A stretch of DNA of 24,419 nucleotides from a virus. The DNA lies in the IMG/VR virus record IMGVR_UViG_3300027631_000130, positions 1-24,419 of that record; one strand, 5' to 3'. How positions within the stretch are numbered: the first letter of the stretch is position 1; every line of letters begins with the position of its first letter. The position numbers were made by a program, and so were the translations under genes. Shown here piece after piece: positions 9,001-15,819 of this stretch. The notes beneath the pieces were generated by a model that was not told the DNA's origin, ran no database searches, and saw only the letters and a program-made list of their open reading frames with translations.

Positions 9001-11618
9001 ACGGCGATAAATTTATACTTCGAAAGAGCACAAGCGACGGTTCCCTTATTCCTCAAGATACAGACTACGACACTACATTAAGTGGTGGAGCATTTGACGG
9101 TAATTATACCAGTGGCACATTTACTAGTGCAACTGGATATGCCGCTGATGATATCATACTAGATGGAGACGGATTTGTAACACCAACTAGTAGTCCTGCT
9201 CCTGAAGAAGTGATTCCTGGACAAGTAGTTGATACAGTTGCTATTAAAGTATATGACCAACCAAATTCAGGAGCAGCCAACATTAAAGTTGATAATTTTA
9301 TTGGAAATTCGTCGACGACAACATTTAAAATGTCTCAAACCCCAAATAGTGCAGAATCGGTTATTGTTAAGAAATCTAATGTTATCTTAAATTCAGATCA
9401 ATACACTGTTGACTATAGAGCTAGAGAAGTAGCATTATTAACACCGCCAGCAACCGGTGAAATAGTAAGCATTTATAATATAGGCTTTAACGGTAATAAT
9501 ATTTTAGATATTGATTACTTTGTTGGCGATGGGACAACTACTGAATTTATTACTAAAGCACCATGGTTGTCAGCAGTTACTAATATTGTTTATGTAGACG
9601 GTGTTGTTGCAACCCCAGTATTATTCCAAACAGATGCAACGTATGAAACTGCTAAACGTGTTGCTTTACGATTTGCCACAGCACCTGCTACCAATGCATT
9701 AATACATTATGTTATTGTTTCGGGTAATCAGCAAACATTTGCAATAACTAAAAAAGAAAGAATTGTTACTACAGGAACGCACACTTATACATTAGCTTTT
9801 CCAATAGGAAACAATTTACCTGCCGAGGCAAATATGATTGTTAGGGTAAATCAAACTATTCTACCTTCGCCTATTAGCAGTTATTTTACTATAAAAAATA
9901 ACAAATTGTCTTATAAAATTGACGCAACGAAAATTGTGCCGTATTCTACTCCTATCACAAATATTTTAGTTATTGTTGGAACAACAGTATTAAAATTAGG
10001 AACTGATTACACTGTGGATCTTGGCGGCTTGACTATTAAAATAAACAAGATAACGTATGCAACTTATGTTAATCAAACACTGGTAGTAACAGTGAATAAT
10101 TCGCAAGGGTATGTATATAATTCAACTAACAATACGATTGTATTTTCGCAGGCTTATACAAGTTCTGACTTAGTTGAAGTTATTAGTTCTTATAATCACG
10201 ATATATTAGACATACAAAGAACTGCAATTACAATTAGTACAAATTTATCAATAACAGAAAATTCAGCAGAGTTCTATACTTATAAAGAAGCGTTGTCTGG
10301 ATTAATTGCACTTGATAGGACTGTAATTTCTGACGAATACGTATGGGTTGTAAAAAATAATACGTTACTAGTACCGTCGGTGGATTACAAATTAAACAAC
10401 AATAAACAAAGTATTCAACTTGCAACTAAACCGGCTATCAGCGATGTATTCACTTTAATTACATTTGGCAACAATGTGTTAGGATCAACTATATCCTATA
10501 TGCAATTTAAAGATATGTTAAATCGAGTACACTACAAGAGATTAAGTAAAAATAAACAAACTCAGCTATTACAGCCGCTAGCGTTTAACGACACTACAAT
10601 TATTGTTGAAGATGCTAGCAATTTTGACATTCCAAATGCCGCTATAAATCGTCCAGGTATAATTGAGATTAGAGGTGAACGTATTGAGTTTTTTGGACTT
10701 ACTGGTAATGTTCTAAGCAAATTGCGCCGAGGTACACTAGGAACTGGAGTACCATTACAACATAATGCTGGAACTTTAGTACAAGATATAGGCCCGTCAG
10801 AAACTTTACCTTATAATGAATCTTCTGTAATACAACAAATAGAGTCAGACGGATCGGCTGTTATTAATTTAAATTTTATTCCTACAAAGGTTGTAGAAAC
10901 GGCTATGAACTTTACAATAGGTCGTCAATACAAGATTGTTACTTTAGGCACAACTGATTGGAATACAGTTGCCAACACTACTGGAGTATTATATGCTGTT
11001 GACAGTTTAGTAACAATAGCTAAATCGGCAACAGGAACCGGTACTGCAATATCTACTTCTTACGGGCAATGCGATGAACTAGAAGTGTTTATTGGCGGCT
11101 ACAATATTGATACTGTGTGGACTTCTGCTATACCTTATACAGTTGGCACATTAGTTATTTCAGGAAGTTACACATATCAAGCAACAGTTTCGCATACTAG
11201 TAAGACAACTTTTAAACAAGACTATGATTTAGGCTATTGGAAGTTATTTGTTGGTAATACTCGATTAAAGAAAATTCCCTACAAGGTGCACCACGAATTA
11301 CAAAGTTCAGTAGCATCGTTAAATCCTACTAATCTTGACCAATTAATGGCAGCTGAGTTTACTGTAGACGGTGTTTCGACAGCTGTCAGGTTAACTACGC
11401 CTGTTGATGTAGGCGTTAAAGTAACTGTTGTTAAGAGAATGGGCACAGATTGGGATAGTACGTTAAATATACAATACGATACCGGCGCCATAACTGAATT
11501 TTTAAAAGCAACCCCAGGAATTTGGTACAATAGTAATAATATATCAACTATCTACACTGGAACTTTTGATAATAGAGCTACAGGATTTTTTGATAGTGAT
11601 GAAAATACATGGGAATAA
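1..11618 (+). CDS. Giant multidomain virion structural/adhesion protein (5' end outside window)
   Basis: The reading frame is open from base 3 (DGSFIPETPAKLG...) through the ATG at 63 to TAA at 11616-11618. The true start therefore lies to the left, and at least 3,871 codons (over 400 kDa) are present. Numbering from the ATG at 63, residues 1-430 form a conserved-looking region (IQGHDGS, PWEMLGF, YGPAPYTSDN, GDGSPVETAW). CBM5/12-like modules (W...Y..GD.V.Y...Y.A) lie near residues 448-491, 561-621, 756-803, 1245-1307 and 3684-3730. An FG-GAP propeller covers about 1160-1685. A helical stretch (LTLAEKLRYGVENRPRQGM) lies near 1985-2010. GSGY repeats occur at 2080-2141 and 2442-2520, and fibronectin-like 'VDG..DYTV' repeats fill about 2950-3480. 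A GERIEFF...LRRGTLGT motif and a YKIVTLGTTDW motif precede the C-terminus. There is no signal peptide or clear membrane span. The composition fits a phage tail or baseplate protein. The exact role is unknown; host-surface glycan binding is inferred from the modules. Confidence 0.9.
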   Translation, partial: DGSFIPETPAKLGIWPKYKPMLYLDTTLVTPRWMIQGHDGSHVLAYGTYGTNGVADYRDAIILELEKRIFNNIKVEYNTEIFDIAELLPSYNRPGDYSRKEFNQVLAPSFYQWSALVDRDFTKPLSFDRNNPFTFKYSSFSTPDGQETPGYWRGIYQWIYDTDRPHICPWEMLGFSIEPAWWQTLYGPAPYTSDNLVMWKDISEGFVRNPAVPAVQLKKYIKPFLLKHLPVDSVGNLVNPLVSGFIKGTITAHSQTDFVFGDGSPVETAWKRSSHYAFSAILTALLLKPSDTFGKLLDRSRIIRNRCGQLVYNETGLRIKSEDIKLPSIYSSTSRVQTSGIINYIINYILSDNLKSYETYTYDLTYINTRLSHRVGAFTSKEKFKLLLDSKSPLSTSSVFVPPEDYTVILNSSSPIKKLTYSGVIVSKLSDGYEIKGYSRSTPYFKYYQYQQSGITINIGGISENFVTWTANEQFGAGQVVKYNNQYFRSTVTHTTSNSFNDSYYEALPRLPIIGGRDAVIRKSWDKSIINTSPYGTKFEKIQEVVDFLLGYGEWLKDEGFIFDEFNPILNAVTNWETSAKEFLFWTTQNWSNGQEKWAEWTPGMRMTFGDIVRYNGDYFKANTNSTSSVFLETDFTKLDGLGSTGGSAISLSPSAAKLTFKTELSVIDDIRNPFNGYEIFKVDGTPLEPTFINSYREDNAVSYSPRSEDGIYGATFYLIQQEHVVLLNNTTIFNDTIFKPETGYKQDRIKVSGYVSTNWYGGLDIPGFILDVAEIQNWTPWEDYDLGDIVKYKQFYYTASRFLPGAVAFVNEDWILLDKKPVTQLLPNWTYKAEQFTDFYSLDSDNFDTAQQQLAQHLIGYQKRQYLSNIIKDDVSEFKFYQGMIREKGTQNSLNKLFDVKSAIGEESLTFYEEWAIRTGQYGASEAFESIEFILDESKIRSNPQGFYLSENLDDPNDFIITYNSNQVYLKPVGYKSNPWPVLQNYRPYLRSAGYFRSDEVYTTIKSLNDVLLADPSTFQPNISIAVTFEGTGWNVYKYINASVNVTAVDYSSSAKTLTITLSELVDFTAGSYIGIDQVDLIKGFYKIISVSLNTFTVSATIASWAPPFTQSQKIVIFKFVSQRSTSMDLVDNLTRPTLIPGDKLWIDSDSNNNWSVWEYSPIYSRNLIPNSSPVDGANYGKIISSTKLGKIIAIGSNSGDIEIWDKSGYNSPWIQRQLVTKPFVSYLSNESKLGTVVALSFDGKWLATGSPLASNAYTKLKGEFNTNTSYVTDDIVYLSNSSIYTGFYQALQNNTNSTMPRPDGVAGLIPNVISWKKIKYVPTLLSGTSSGLAEQGVVSLYSKDANNIFTLVDTIVSPFPTANEKFGSQLAFANDILYISAIGYNNNAGRVYKFEHSEDVQATTYYNPVGSSNTTLTVTSTVGVLPGMLITGVGFSSGQLVTAVIDSKTLTISQRPDITPTGLIEFSTVGWGFNLSATLSGDVTDRHFGSGIVTTDDDSTLVVTANNNSLSGQVKIYKLGVLSQTLTGTNLNFGKSVDISDTADYLVISDSLADNEKQDSGTVTIYKFIASAFVPYQTLKNHNPENSGYFGSKVAFIDDYKTIVVYSSDQDTVLKTIFDENQTIFDKDSTNISQLAAESGRVDVYDMYDTKWIYSETLENLQTSGSGFGQGIATGNNHIIVTAPFESDQNLQSGIVIDYEKKENTFSWNIKHQQITVPDPSKVKSAFLYNKATGELVKYVDVIDLAQGKIAGPAREEIKFSCYYDPAIYSVSNANNDVTVDAAAPWGKEQVGYIWWDLRTTKLIDAYDDSVVYRNSVWNSLAVGATVDLYEWVESTVLPAAWDLQADTEAGIANGISGTSLYGNNVYSIKERFDTGTQTKKYIYYYWVKNKKTIPNVPSRNLSASDVASLIENPRGSAYTYLALTGPNSFSLVNAVNYLQDANVVLSVEYWTVDSPSQNIHSQWKIINSDSATVIPSHLEQKWFDSLCGKDAMGRDVPDLTLAEKLRYGVENRPRQGMFINRFEALKQLIEEANTVLLANPVVDSRNISNIDVKESAPNLVSGLYDTTQETSEELRFVNVGAFRRPIFGSCTIVDGKITDINISYSGRGYLVAPYISISGNGEGAIVKAILSSNGTGQIIGVTIVNSGEGYDDNTVATVRDYSVLVASDSEAQGVWSIYSYDPVGKLWSRTKSQSYDVTIYWNKTDWFAPGYSQFTAIDHAVDMVSDLQTLADSVGQIIKVRTTTTGWSLLEKISNVESFDYTQMYKVVGLENGTIQLNSALYTSSTVSTGYDGTTYDGIAFDNSPTLELRIILESLKNDIFIDDLKINYLNLFFTTVRYALSEQVYLDWIFKTSFIKARHNVGKLSTPVTYNNDNLSNFQDYINEVKPFKSKIREYVSSYQLVDPTSTMVSDFDLPPIYRNNAITTIATNANRGTVTADDATIRQYPWKNWLDNVGFIVTDITIINGGSGYVGEPVVKITNDSGSGATARAFFTNGIINRIILLTHGSGYLSAPTISIIGGLSSTGVAARAVAIIGNSVSSSEFHGVIRSSLIKIKFDRITSSHFFVNLEETEFINTTGNLQYKLTYAPDITIGSSTLTINDIPVLRENYALSTVTTKTDYTKYSGLLTFKPGTQPVTGQVIKIVYLKNQSLLNAADRIHHYYNPQAGDIGNDLSQLMTGVDYGGVIVQGLGFDVSSGWGTTPWFTDKWDSFDPLFDDYILTVAANTRSFMLPYIPTPGTKINTYYVGLNLTTIPVVTDVLTYSYTFIGTNPTASLVRSVAAGGTSTNYIPVGTYDPTSVVVKVASVTGILPGMSILGTGFTSKQTVLLINSTSDTVTLTAPPNVQPNGTLYFTKSIAGSATLSLSSTVGLRVGDKVTTSSASSFGVDTVIKTILNSTEILLNQIIYVTVPTAATIVFTRALNKYTDIVISNGFVNLTNSLTSGSVINITSTLPSVKLDDENFGTPQQTNDNAVISTFIGNGNLNTVTIPNTFVVSDGDKFILRKSTSDGSLIPQDTDYDTTLSGGAFDGNYTSGTFTSATGYAADDIILDGDGFVTPTSSPAPEEVIPGQVVDTVAIKVYDQPNSGAANIKVDNFIGNSSTTTFKMSQTPNSAESVIVKKSNVILNSDQYTVDYRAREVALLTPPATGEIVSIYNIGFNGNNILDIDYFVGDGTTTEFITKAPWLSAVTNIVYVDGVVATPVLFQTDATYETAKRVALRFATAPATNALIHYVIVSGNQQTFAITKKERIVTTGTHTYTLAFPIGNNLPAEANMIVRVNQTILPSPISSYFTIKNNKLSYKIDATKIVPYSTPITNILVIVGTTVLKLGTDYTVDLGGLTIKINKITYATYVNQTLVVTVNNSQGYVYNSTNNTIVFSQAYTSSDLVEVISSYNHDILDIQRTAITISTNLSITENSAEFYTYKEALSGLIALDRTVISDEYVWVVKNNTLLVPSVDYKLNNNKQSIQLATKPAISDVFTLITFGNNVLGSTISYMQFKDMLNRVHYKRLSKNKQTQLLQPLAFNDTTIIVEDASNFDIPNAAINRPGIIEIRGERIEFFGLTGNVLSKLRRGTLGTGVPLQHNAGTLVQDIGPSETLPYNESSVIQQIESDGSAVINLNFIPTKVVETAMNFTIGRQYKIVTLGTTDWNTVANTTGVLYAVDSLVTIAKSATGTGTAISTSYGQCDELEVFIGGYNIDTVWTSAIPYTVGTLVISGSYTYQATVSHTSKTTFKQDYDLGYWKLFVGNTRLKKIPYKVHHELQSSVASLNPTNLDQLMAAEFTVDGVSTAVRLTTPVDVGVKVTVVKRMGTDWDSTLNIQYDTGAITEFLKATPGIWYNSNNISTIYTGTFDNRATGFFDSDENTWE
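3540..5117 (+). other. FG-GAP-type beta-propeller region inside the giant protein, about seven blades
   Basis: Seven successive segments repeat an 'FG..v.....d.l.i.......G.v.iy' pattern. They start near 3540 (YGKIISSTKLGKIIAIG), 3697 (SKLGTVVALSFDGKWLATG), 4098 (EKFGSQLAFANDILYISA), 4459 (RHFGSGIVTTDDDSTLVV), 4599 (LNFGKSVDISDTADYLVI), 4767 (GYFGSKVAFIDDYKTIVV) and 5001 (SGFGQGIATGNNHIIVTA). Each ends in a strand such as GRVYKF, GQVKIYK or GTVTIYKF. This is the integrin-alpha/FG-GAP pattern, and seven copies would close a propeller. Blade 2 is interrupted by a CBM5/12-like insert (about 3795-3985) and the loop after blade 3 by a 'PGM' mini-domain (4245-4409). The family assignment is by pattern only. 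Confidence 0.6.
4245..4409 (+). repeat. 'PGM' beta mini-domain, copy 1
   Basis: This in-frame module of about 55 residues has the pattern TVTSTVGVLPGMLITGVGF, then SGQ.V, a strand TLTIS, and P..TPTGLIEFS. It matches the copy at 8406-8579 in spacing and key residues (G.LPGM.I.G.GF, V..I.S..TLT, P...P.G...F). It is inserted between propeller blades 3 and 4. Confidence 0.7.
6300..6486 (+). repeat. GSGY-type beta repeat pair, first block
   Basis: The block holds two half-units ending in GRGY and GEGY (ISYSGRGYLVAPYISISG, then IIGVTIVNSGEGY), with a GEGAIVKAIL strand between them. This is the 'G.GY..aP.v.i.g..g.GA.a.a' repeat often seen in marine phage structural proteins. It matches the block at 7386-7622 in the same gene. 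Confidence 0.65.
7386..7622 (+). repeat. GSGY-type beta repeat pair, second block
   Basis: Two half-units are visible, INGGSGYVGEPVVKITN and LTHGSGYLSAPTISIIGG. They are followed by GSGATARAFF and TGVAARAVAI strands. The spacing and the G-S-G-Y core match the block at 6300-6486, so the module was duplicated within the gene. The bases around GATARA and VAARA are locally GC-rich because of Gly/Ala codons. Confidence 0.7.
8406..8579 (+). repeat. 'PGM' beta mini-domain, copy 2
   Basis: The segment reads VASVTGILPGMSILGTGF, then SKQTV, TVTLTAPP and NVQPNGTLYF. It lines up along its whole length with 4245-4409. A more distant third copy follows directly at 8589-8774. Confidence 0.7.
8589..8774 (+). 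repeat. 'PGM'-like beta mini-domain, copy 3 (divergent)
   Basis: The segment SATLSLSSTVGLRVGDKVTT, a variable loop, ILLNQ and PTAATIVF keeps the S..T.VG...G..V and terminal I.F positions of copies 1 and 2. It has lost the PGM core. It directly abuts copy 2, which suggests tandem duplication. Confidence 0.5.
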
Positions 11619-11633
11619 AGGAAAAATAATAAA

Positions 11634-13109
11634 ATGTCTCAGCAAATAATTAATACAAATAAAGGCACCGCAGATAGTTTAAAAACTGGTGCAACAAAAA
11701 TTAACAGTAATTTTACTGAATTGTATACAATATTGGCAAATAATCCAATAGCGATTCCATCAGTGGCAAATAACAGTGGAAAATATTTAACAACAAACGG
11801 CGTTACTGTTAGTTGGCAACCATTTACTACTCCCAACCTTGCTACAGTAGCAACAAGTGGAAGTTATACCGACTTGACTAACAAGCCAACTATACCAGCC
11901 GCGTATTCTTCAACTAGCATCAATGCACTAAGCGATGTTAACACTGCAACTAACGTACCGACAAATGGACAACCACTAGTATGGAATTCTGTAAGTTCGA
12001 ATTGGATACCGGGTTCTGTTATTTTGGATAGTTTGAGCACATTATCAGATGTAACTATAACTTCGCCAAGCCCAGGCCAAGTATTAAAATACAATGGTGT
12101 TGCATGGATTAATGATGCAGATTCAACATCCGGCGGCGCCGGTGTCGGTACAGTTACTAATGTGAGTGTTATATCGTTAAATGGATTTGCCGGCACTGTA
12201 GCCACATCTAGTTCAACTCCTGCAATCACAATAACAACCAGCATCACTGGTATGTTAAAAGGCAACGGTACTGCAATATCAGCCGCAACTAGTGGAACTG
12301 ATTATGCTCCGGGTACTGGCGCATTGACAACTGGTATTATAAAAAGTACAACTACAACTGGTGCATTAACAATTGCAGTTGCCGGTACTGACTATCAATC
12401 ACCTATTGGAACAATTACAGGATTAGTTAAAGGCAATGGAGCAAATGCTCTTACTGCCGCAGTTGCTGGTACTGATTATCAATCAGCGCAAAGTGTTACT
12501 GGTATTGTAAAATCGTCAGGAACAACTCGTTCTGCCGCAGTTGCAGGAACGGATTATCAAGCACCAGTAAGTGCTACTGGTATATTAAAAAGCAGTGGAG
12601 TGAGTGGTAACGTAAGTGCCGCAATAGCCGGAACTGATTATCAAGCACCTATTAGTCTAACTACAAATGGATCAAGTGGCCAGGCCACTTTTAGTAACAA
12701 CACTTTAAATATTCCTCAATACACCGCATTGGCTGCAAGAAACTCAACTAATGCTACAACCGCATCATTAGCAAATAACGCCGCTGGCAACATCACTATA
12801 ACTGGTTGGAAAAGTTATATGCTATTAAGCATCCAAACTTCCGTCGCCGCATGGGTAACTGTTTATACTTCTTCCGCCGCAAGAACTGCGGATGCAAGTC
12901 GAACCATCACTACCGATCCAACACCAGGATCAGGAGTAATTGCAGAAGTTATTACAACCAGCGCAAGTACACAGATATTTTCTCCAGCAGTATTTGGGTT
13001 TAACGATGAAGAATCTCCGTCAACTGATATACAAGTTAAAGTAGTTAATAGAAGCGGTAGTACTGCCGCAATTACAATAACAATGAAGTTAGTTCAACTA
13101 GAGGTATAA
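11634..13109 (+). CDS. Phage tail fibre protein with GTDY repeats
   Basis: This 491-aa product begins with SLKTGATKINSNFTELY (residues about 15-31), a start typical of phage fibres of the form 'G...R.AG.KIN.NF.ELY'. It continues with SGSYTDLTNKPTIP (about residue 80) and LSDVN...PTNGQPLVWN / LSDVTITSPSPGQVLKYN, two copies of a fibre motif. Five units of about 25 residues ending in GTDY follow (about 204-339). The last 120 residues (SYMLLSIQTSVAAWVTVYTS, SRTITTDPTPGSGVIAEVI) look like a globular fibre tip. An AAGGA ribosome site overlaps the stop of the giant gene 12 nt before the ATG, and the gap is only 15 bp, so it probably shares the giant gene's transcript. The likely role is a tail fibre or fibre-like adhesin. 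The receptor is unknown. Confidence 0.85.
   Translation: MSQQIINTNKGTADSLKTGATKINSNFTELYTILANNPIAIPSVANNSGKYLTTNGVTVSWQPFTTPNLATVATSGSYTDLTNKPTIPAAYSSTSINALSDVNTATNVPTNGQPLVWNSVSSNWIPGSVILDSLSTLSDVTITSPSPGQVLKYNGVAWINDADSTSGGAGVGTVTNVSVISLNGFAGTVATSSSTPAITITTSITGMLKGNGTAISAATSGTDYAPGTGALTTGIIKSTTTTGALTIAVAGTDYQSPIGTITGLVKGNGANALTAAVAGTDYQSAQSVTGIVKSSGTTRSAAVAGTDYQAPVSATGILKSSGVSGNVSAAIAGTDYQAPISLTTNGSSGQATFSNNTLNIPQYTALAARNSTNATTASLANNAAGNITITGWKSYMLLSIQTSVAAWVTVYTSSAARTADASRTITTDPTPGSGVIAEVITTSASTQIFSPAVFGFNDEESPSTDIQVKVVNRSGSTAAITITMKLVQLEV
12243..12650 (+). repeat. Five tandem GTDY fibre repeats (about 70-85 bp each)
   Basis: In-frame units read TGMLKGNG...TSGTDYAP, TGIIKSTT...VAGTDYQSP, TGLVKGNG...VAGTDYQS, TGIVKSSG...VAGTDYQAP and TGILKSSG...IAGTDYQAP. 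The DNA is also similar between units (for example 'ggtactgattatcaatca' and close variants). Fibre shafts commonly carry such repeats, and unit number can change by unequal recombination. Confidence 0.85.
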
Positions 13110-13110
13110 C

Positions 13111-15804
13111 ATGACAGATCCGATTCCACATCTTGGTAATCCTGATGATAAAAGTTTAAAAAAGTATATTGTTACTTTAAAAAACTTTGAAGATTCAACA
13201 GAATTTTATGACAACATGGAAACAAACGGCAGCGGCATTAATAATGTATTACCTATTAGATCAATAGAATGCGTTAATCGTAAACCATCGAGTAGGAATA
13301 CTGAATATATGATGACGTATGATGAAGCGGCACTGGTACTTGATGATCCGCGAGTTTTGGCAGTTGAATTGAATCCTGAAGACCTTGGATTCATTAAAGC
13401 GCCTTTTAGTTTTGAACAAACATCTGCTCAATTTAACAAAGCTGTAGCAAGTAGTGCAACAGATATTAATTGGGGACTACTTCGTGTTCTTAGAGCAACA
13501 GACATCAGTAACTGGGGATCAACAGGAACAATCAATCAATCAGCTTCTATAATAGCAGATTCTTCTGGCAGAAATGTTGACGTTGTAATTATGGACGATG
13601 GATGCCCATATCCAACAACATTAGAATATCAAAAAAACCCAGATGGTACTGGTTACCCTCGAATGGTAGAATACAATTGGTACCAGCATAATCCAGTAGT
13701 TACTGGCGGAGCTGTGGGAGAATACCCTTACAGTGCTGAAAGACTACAAGAACATGGCTCCCACACCACAGGCACTGTTGCTGGTAATACACAAGGATGG
13801 GCACGAGATGCAAACATTTTTAATTTAACCTATAATGACTCAATTGATTATGTAAAAGAATTCCACAAAAATAAACCAGTTAATCCGTTAACTGGTGTAA
13901 AAAATCCCACAGTAATGAATAACAGTTGGGGTTATCGAGGCGGCGCCTTATCAACTGCTTCAATATCTAAACTAACAATCCGAGGCGTTGAATATTTTCC
14001 AACAAGTGGTACACAAGGATCGTATGTTTGGGATGCAAACGTTATACAAAATATTGCTCGATTAAATATTGGAGGCGCATTTCCTGCAAGAAATACTGCA
14101 ACTGATGTTGATATGATTGAAGCAATGGCGGAAGGTGTAATTATTGTAGCAAGTGCAGGTAATAGTTATTTTTACCAAGATTCAATAGGCGGCCTGGATT
14201 ATAATAATACCATGATACAGAACGGCACAACATATTACATTCATCGTGGCAGTAGTCCTGGAGCTGCCGATGGCGGCACCGAAAGTACAAAAATTATTTG
14301 CTCTGGCGCAAGTGGTCAACATAATGAAACATCTACAAATATATATGATGCAACTTCGATTGAAGTTGGAGATTACAAAGCAGAATTTAGTAATTATGGC
14401 CCTCGTATTGATTGCTATGCACCTGGCTCTGGAATTCAAAGTATTTGGAAAGCAAATTCAGATTTGTATGATAACACCAATACTACAGATCCTCGAGTAG
14501 CGGCACTAGGTCTAACAGACACTACTAATAATAATTTTAAAAAATGTCCGGGTACTAGCATGAGCGGTCCCCAGACCGCTGGCGTACTTGCATGTCTTGC
14601 TGAAAAATATCCTAGAATGACACAAGCTGATGCTAGAGCATATATCAAGAATGCTTGCCCTTCTACTATGTTAAGTACTAGTGGCGGAGCTCAAGATTCT
14701 AAAGACGCAGGCCCATCATTTAATTCGTCTAGTAACGTACAGATGCTTATACTTCGTGGAACAAGACACCCAACAGCAGACGTTGGAGGATATTATCCAA
14801 CACCGTTTCCTTCAGTCGTTGATAAACATAGACCACCTAGTGGCCAAGCCTACCCAAGAAGAAATACTGTAAACAGTTTTAATAAAAATGCAACCTTTGC
14901 TTTGGCAACAGATTTTGCAACAAGAACTAATGGTCAAACTGCAACTATTACATTTACTACTAATATTCCAAACGGAACAGACGTGCAATATTTAATAACA
15001 GCTAAACCAAAATCAGAAACAACTACTCCTACATTACTAGATACTGGCCTAAGCGGTGTTTATTCATCGAGCGCTACTATACTTAATTCAGCTTTTTTTG
15101 ATACTAGACCAAATACTGGTAATAGAATTGAAACAATTTCTGGATCTGCAACTCACAGTGTTATCACAAACAACCTACTTGGCGCAGGATCTCTAACATT
15201 ATCAACTCCAACTGCGCCAGCTGGATTAGTATATACAGGAGCATCGAGTGGAGACGATGGATATTGGACTGTACCGCTGCCATTCAACATTACATATTTA
15301 GGCCAAACATACAGCACTGTGTATATAGGTACTAACACTTATATCACATTTGGTGGAGGATCTATTGCCTATGCGCAACTAGGCCCAGCTGAGCCTCCTT
15401 ACCCTAAAATTATGATATCTGCGGCAGATAATAAAGCGTTTCGAATTTATCACGGGATTGAAGGAACATCTCCAAATAGAACATTTAGAATTAGATGGGA
15501 AGGACACCATGTTTATAACTCCGCTGAAACCACTCCTACTATGATTTATGAAGCTACTTTTTACGAACAATACCCAGCAAGAGTTGAAATTCATACCGGA
15601 GTTAACGCTAGATGGTCTACCCTATCTACCACCACAACTCCTCCCTTTTCCGTTTCTTATATCGATAAGCCGCTAGTTGGTACAATGACAGTTAGCAATG
15701 GATCAGCAACTTTACCAATAACAATAAACACTGCAACTGGCTATGTTATGAACGTTAGATTGGGAATATTTCCTAGCCCAAGCGTTGATATAACATTAAA
15801 CTAG
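13111..15804 (+). CDS. Subtilisin-like serine protease (peptidase S8), virion-associated candidate
   Basis: This 897-aa protein carries a complete S8 active site. Asp162 lies in VIMDDG, His215 in EHGSHTTG, the oxyanion Asn351 in ASAGN and Ser483 in PGTSMSGPQTAG. MNNSWG matches the substrate-binding strand. The His-to-Ser distance (268 residues) exceeds that of subtilisin (157), so there are insertions. Residues 18-92 (KYIVTLKN, YMMTYDEAALVLDDP, VLAVELNPED) resemble an inhibitor I9 propeptide. There is no signal peptide. After the protease come a beta domain (about 590-650) and a NIDO-like domain (about 710-830: LPFNITYLGQTYSTVYIGTN). The gene starts 1 nt after the fibre stop, with an AGAGG site inside the fibre gene, so translation is probably coupled. 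Fibre or tail maturation, or digestion of host surface protein, is inferred from position. Confidence 0.92.
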   Translation: MTDPIPHLGNPDDKSLKKYIVTLKNFEDSTEFYDNMETNGSGINNVLPIRSIECVNRKPSSRNTEYMMTYDEAALVLDDPRVLAVELNPEDLGFIKAPFSFEQTSAQFNKAVASSATDINWGLLRVLRATDISNWGSTGTINQSASIIADSSGRNVDVVIMDDGCPYPTTLEYQKNPDGTGYPRMVEYNWYQHNPVVTGGAVGEYPYSAERLQEHGSHTTGTVAGNTQGWARDANIFNLTYNDSIDYVKEFHKNKPVNPLTGVKNPTVMNNSWGYRGGALSTASISKLTIRGVEYFPTSGTQGSYVWDANVIQNIARLNIGGAFPARNTATDVDMIEAMAEGVIIVASAGNSYFYQDSIGGLDYNNTMIQNGTTYYIHRGSSPGAADGGTESTKIICSGASGQHNETSTNIYDATSIEVGDYKAEFSNYGPRIDCYAPGSGIQSIWKANSDLYDNTNTTDPRVAALGLTDTTNNNFKKCPGTSMSGPQTAGVLACLAEKYPRMTQADARAYIKNACPSTMLSTSGGAQDSKDAGPSFNSSSNVQMLILRGTRHPTADVGGYYPTPFPSVVDKHRPPSGQAYPRRNTVNSFNKNATFALATDFATRTNGQTATITFTTNIPNGTDVQYLITAKPKSETTTPTLLDTGLSGVYSSSATILNSAFFDTRPNTGNRIETISGSATHSVITNNLLGAGSLTLSTPTAPAGLVYTGASSGDDGYWTVPLPFNITYLGQTYSTVYIGTNTYITFGGGSIAYAQLGPAEPPYPKIMISAADNKAFRIYHGIEGTSPNRTFRIRWEGHHVYNSAETTPTMIYEATFYEQYPARVEIHTGVNARWSTLSTTTTPPFSVSYIDKPLVGTMTVSNGSATLPITINTATGYVMNVRLGIFPSPSVDITLN

Positions 15805-15819
15805 CAGATAATAAACAAT

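Noticed and set aside
8375-9031. Minus-strand open frame of 218 codons
   Set aside because: It lies wholly inside the giant gene, opposite a repeat-rich stretch. It has no ribosome site or recognisable domain and is a shadow of the + strand coding.
14246-14500. Second + strand frame inside the protease gene
   Set aside because: It overlaps the S8 catalytic region, which has intact motifs in the main frame. The alternative frame shows no domain.
13111-15804. Protease as a prohead maturation protease
   Set aside because: Prohead proteases of T4-type phages (gp21) are of a different fold and lie in head gene clusters. This one is an S8 subtilase beside tail fibres.
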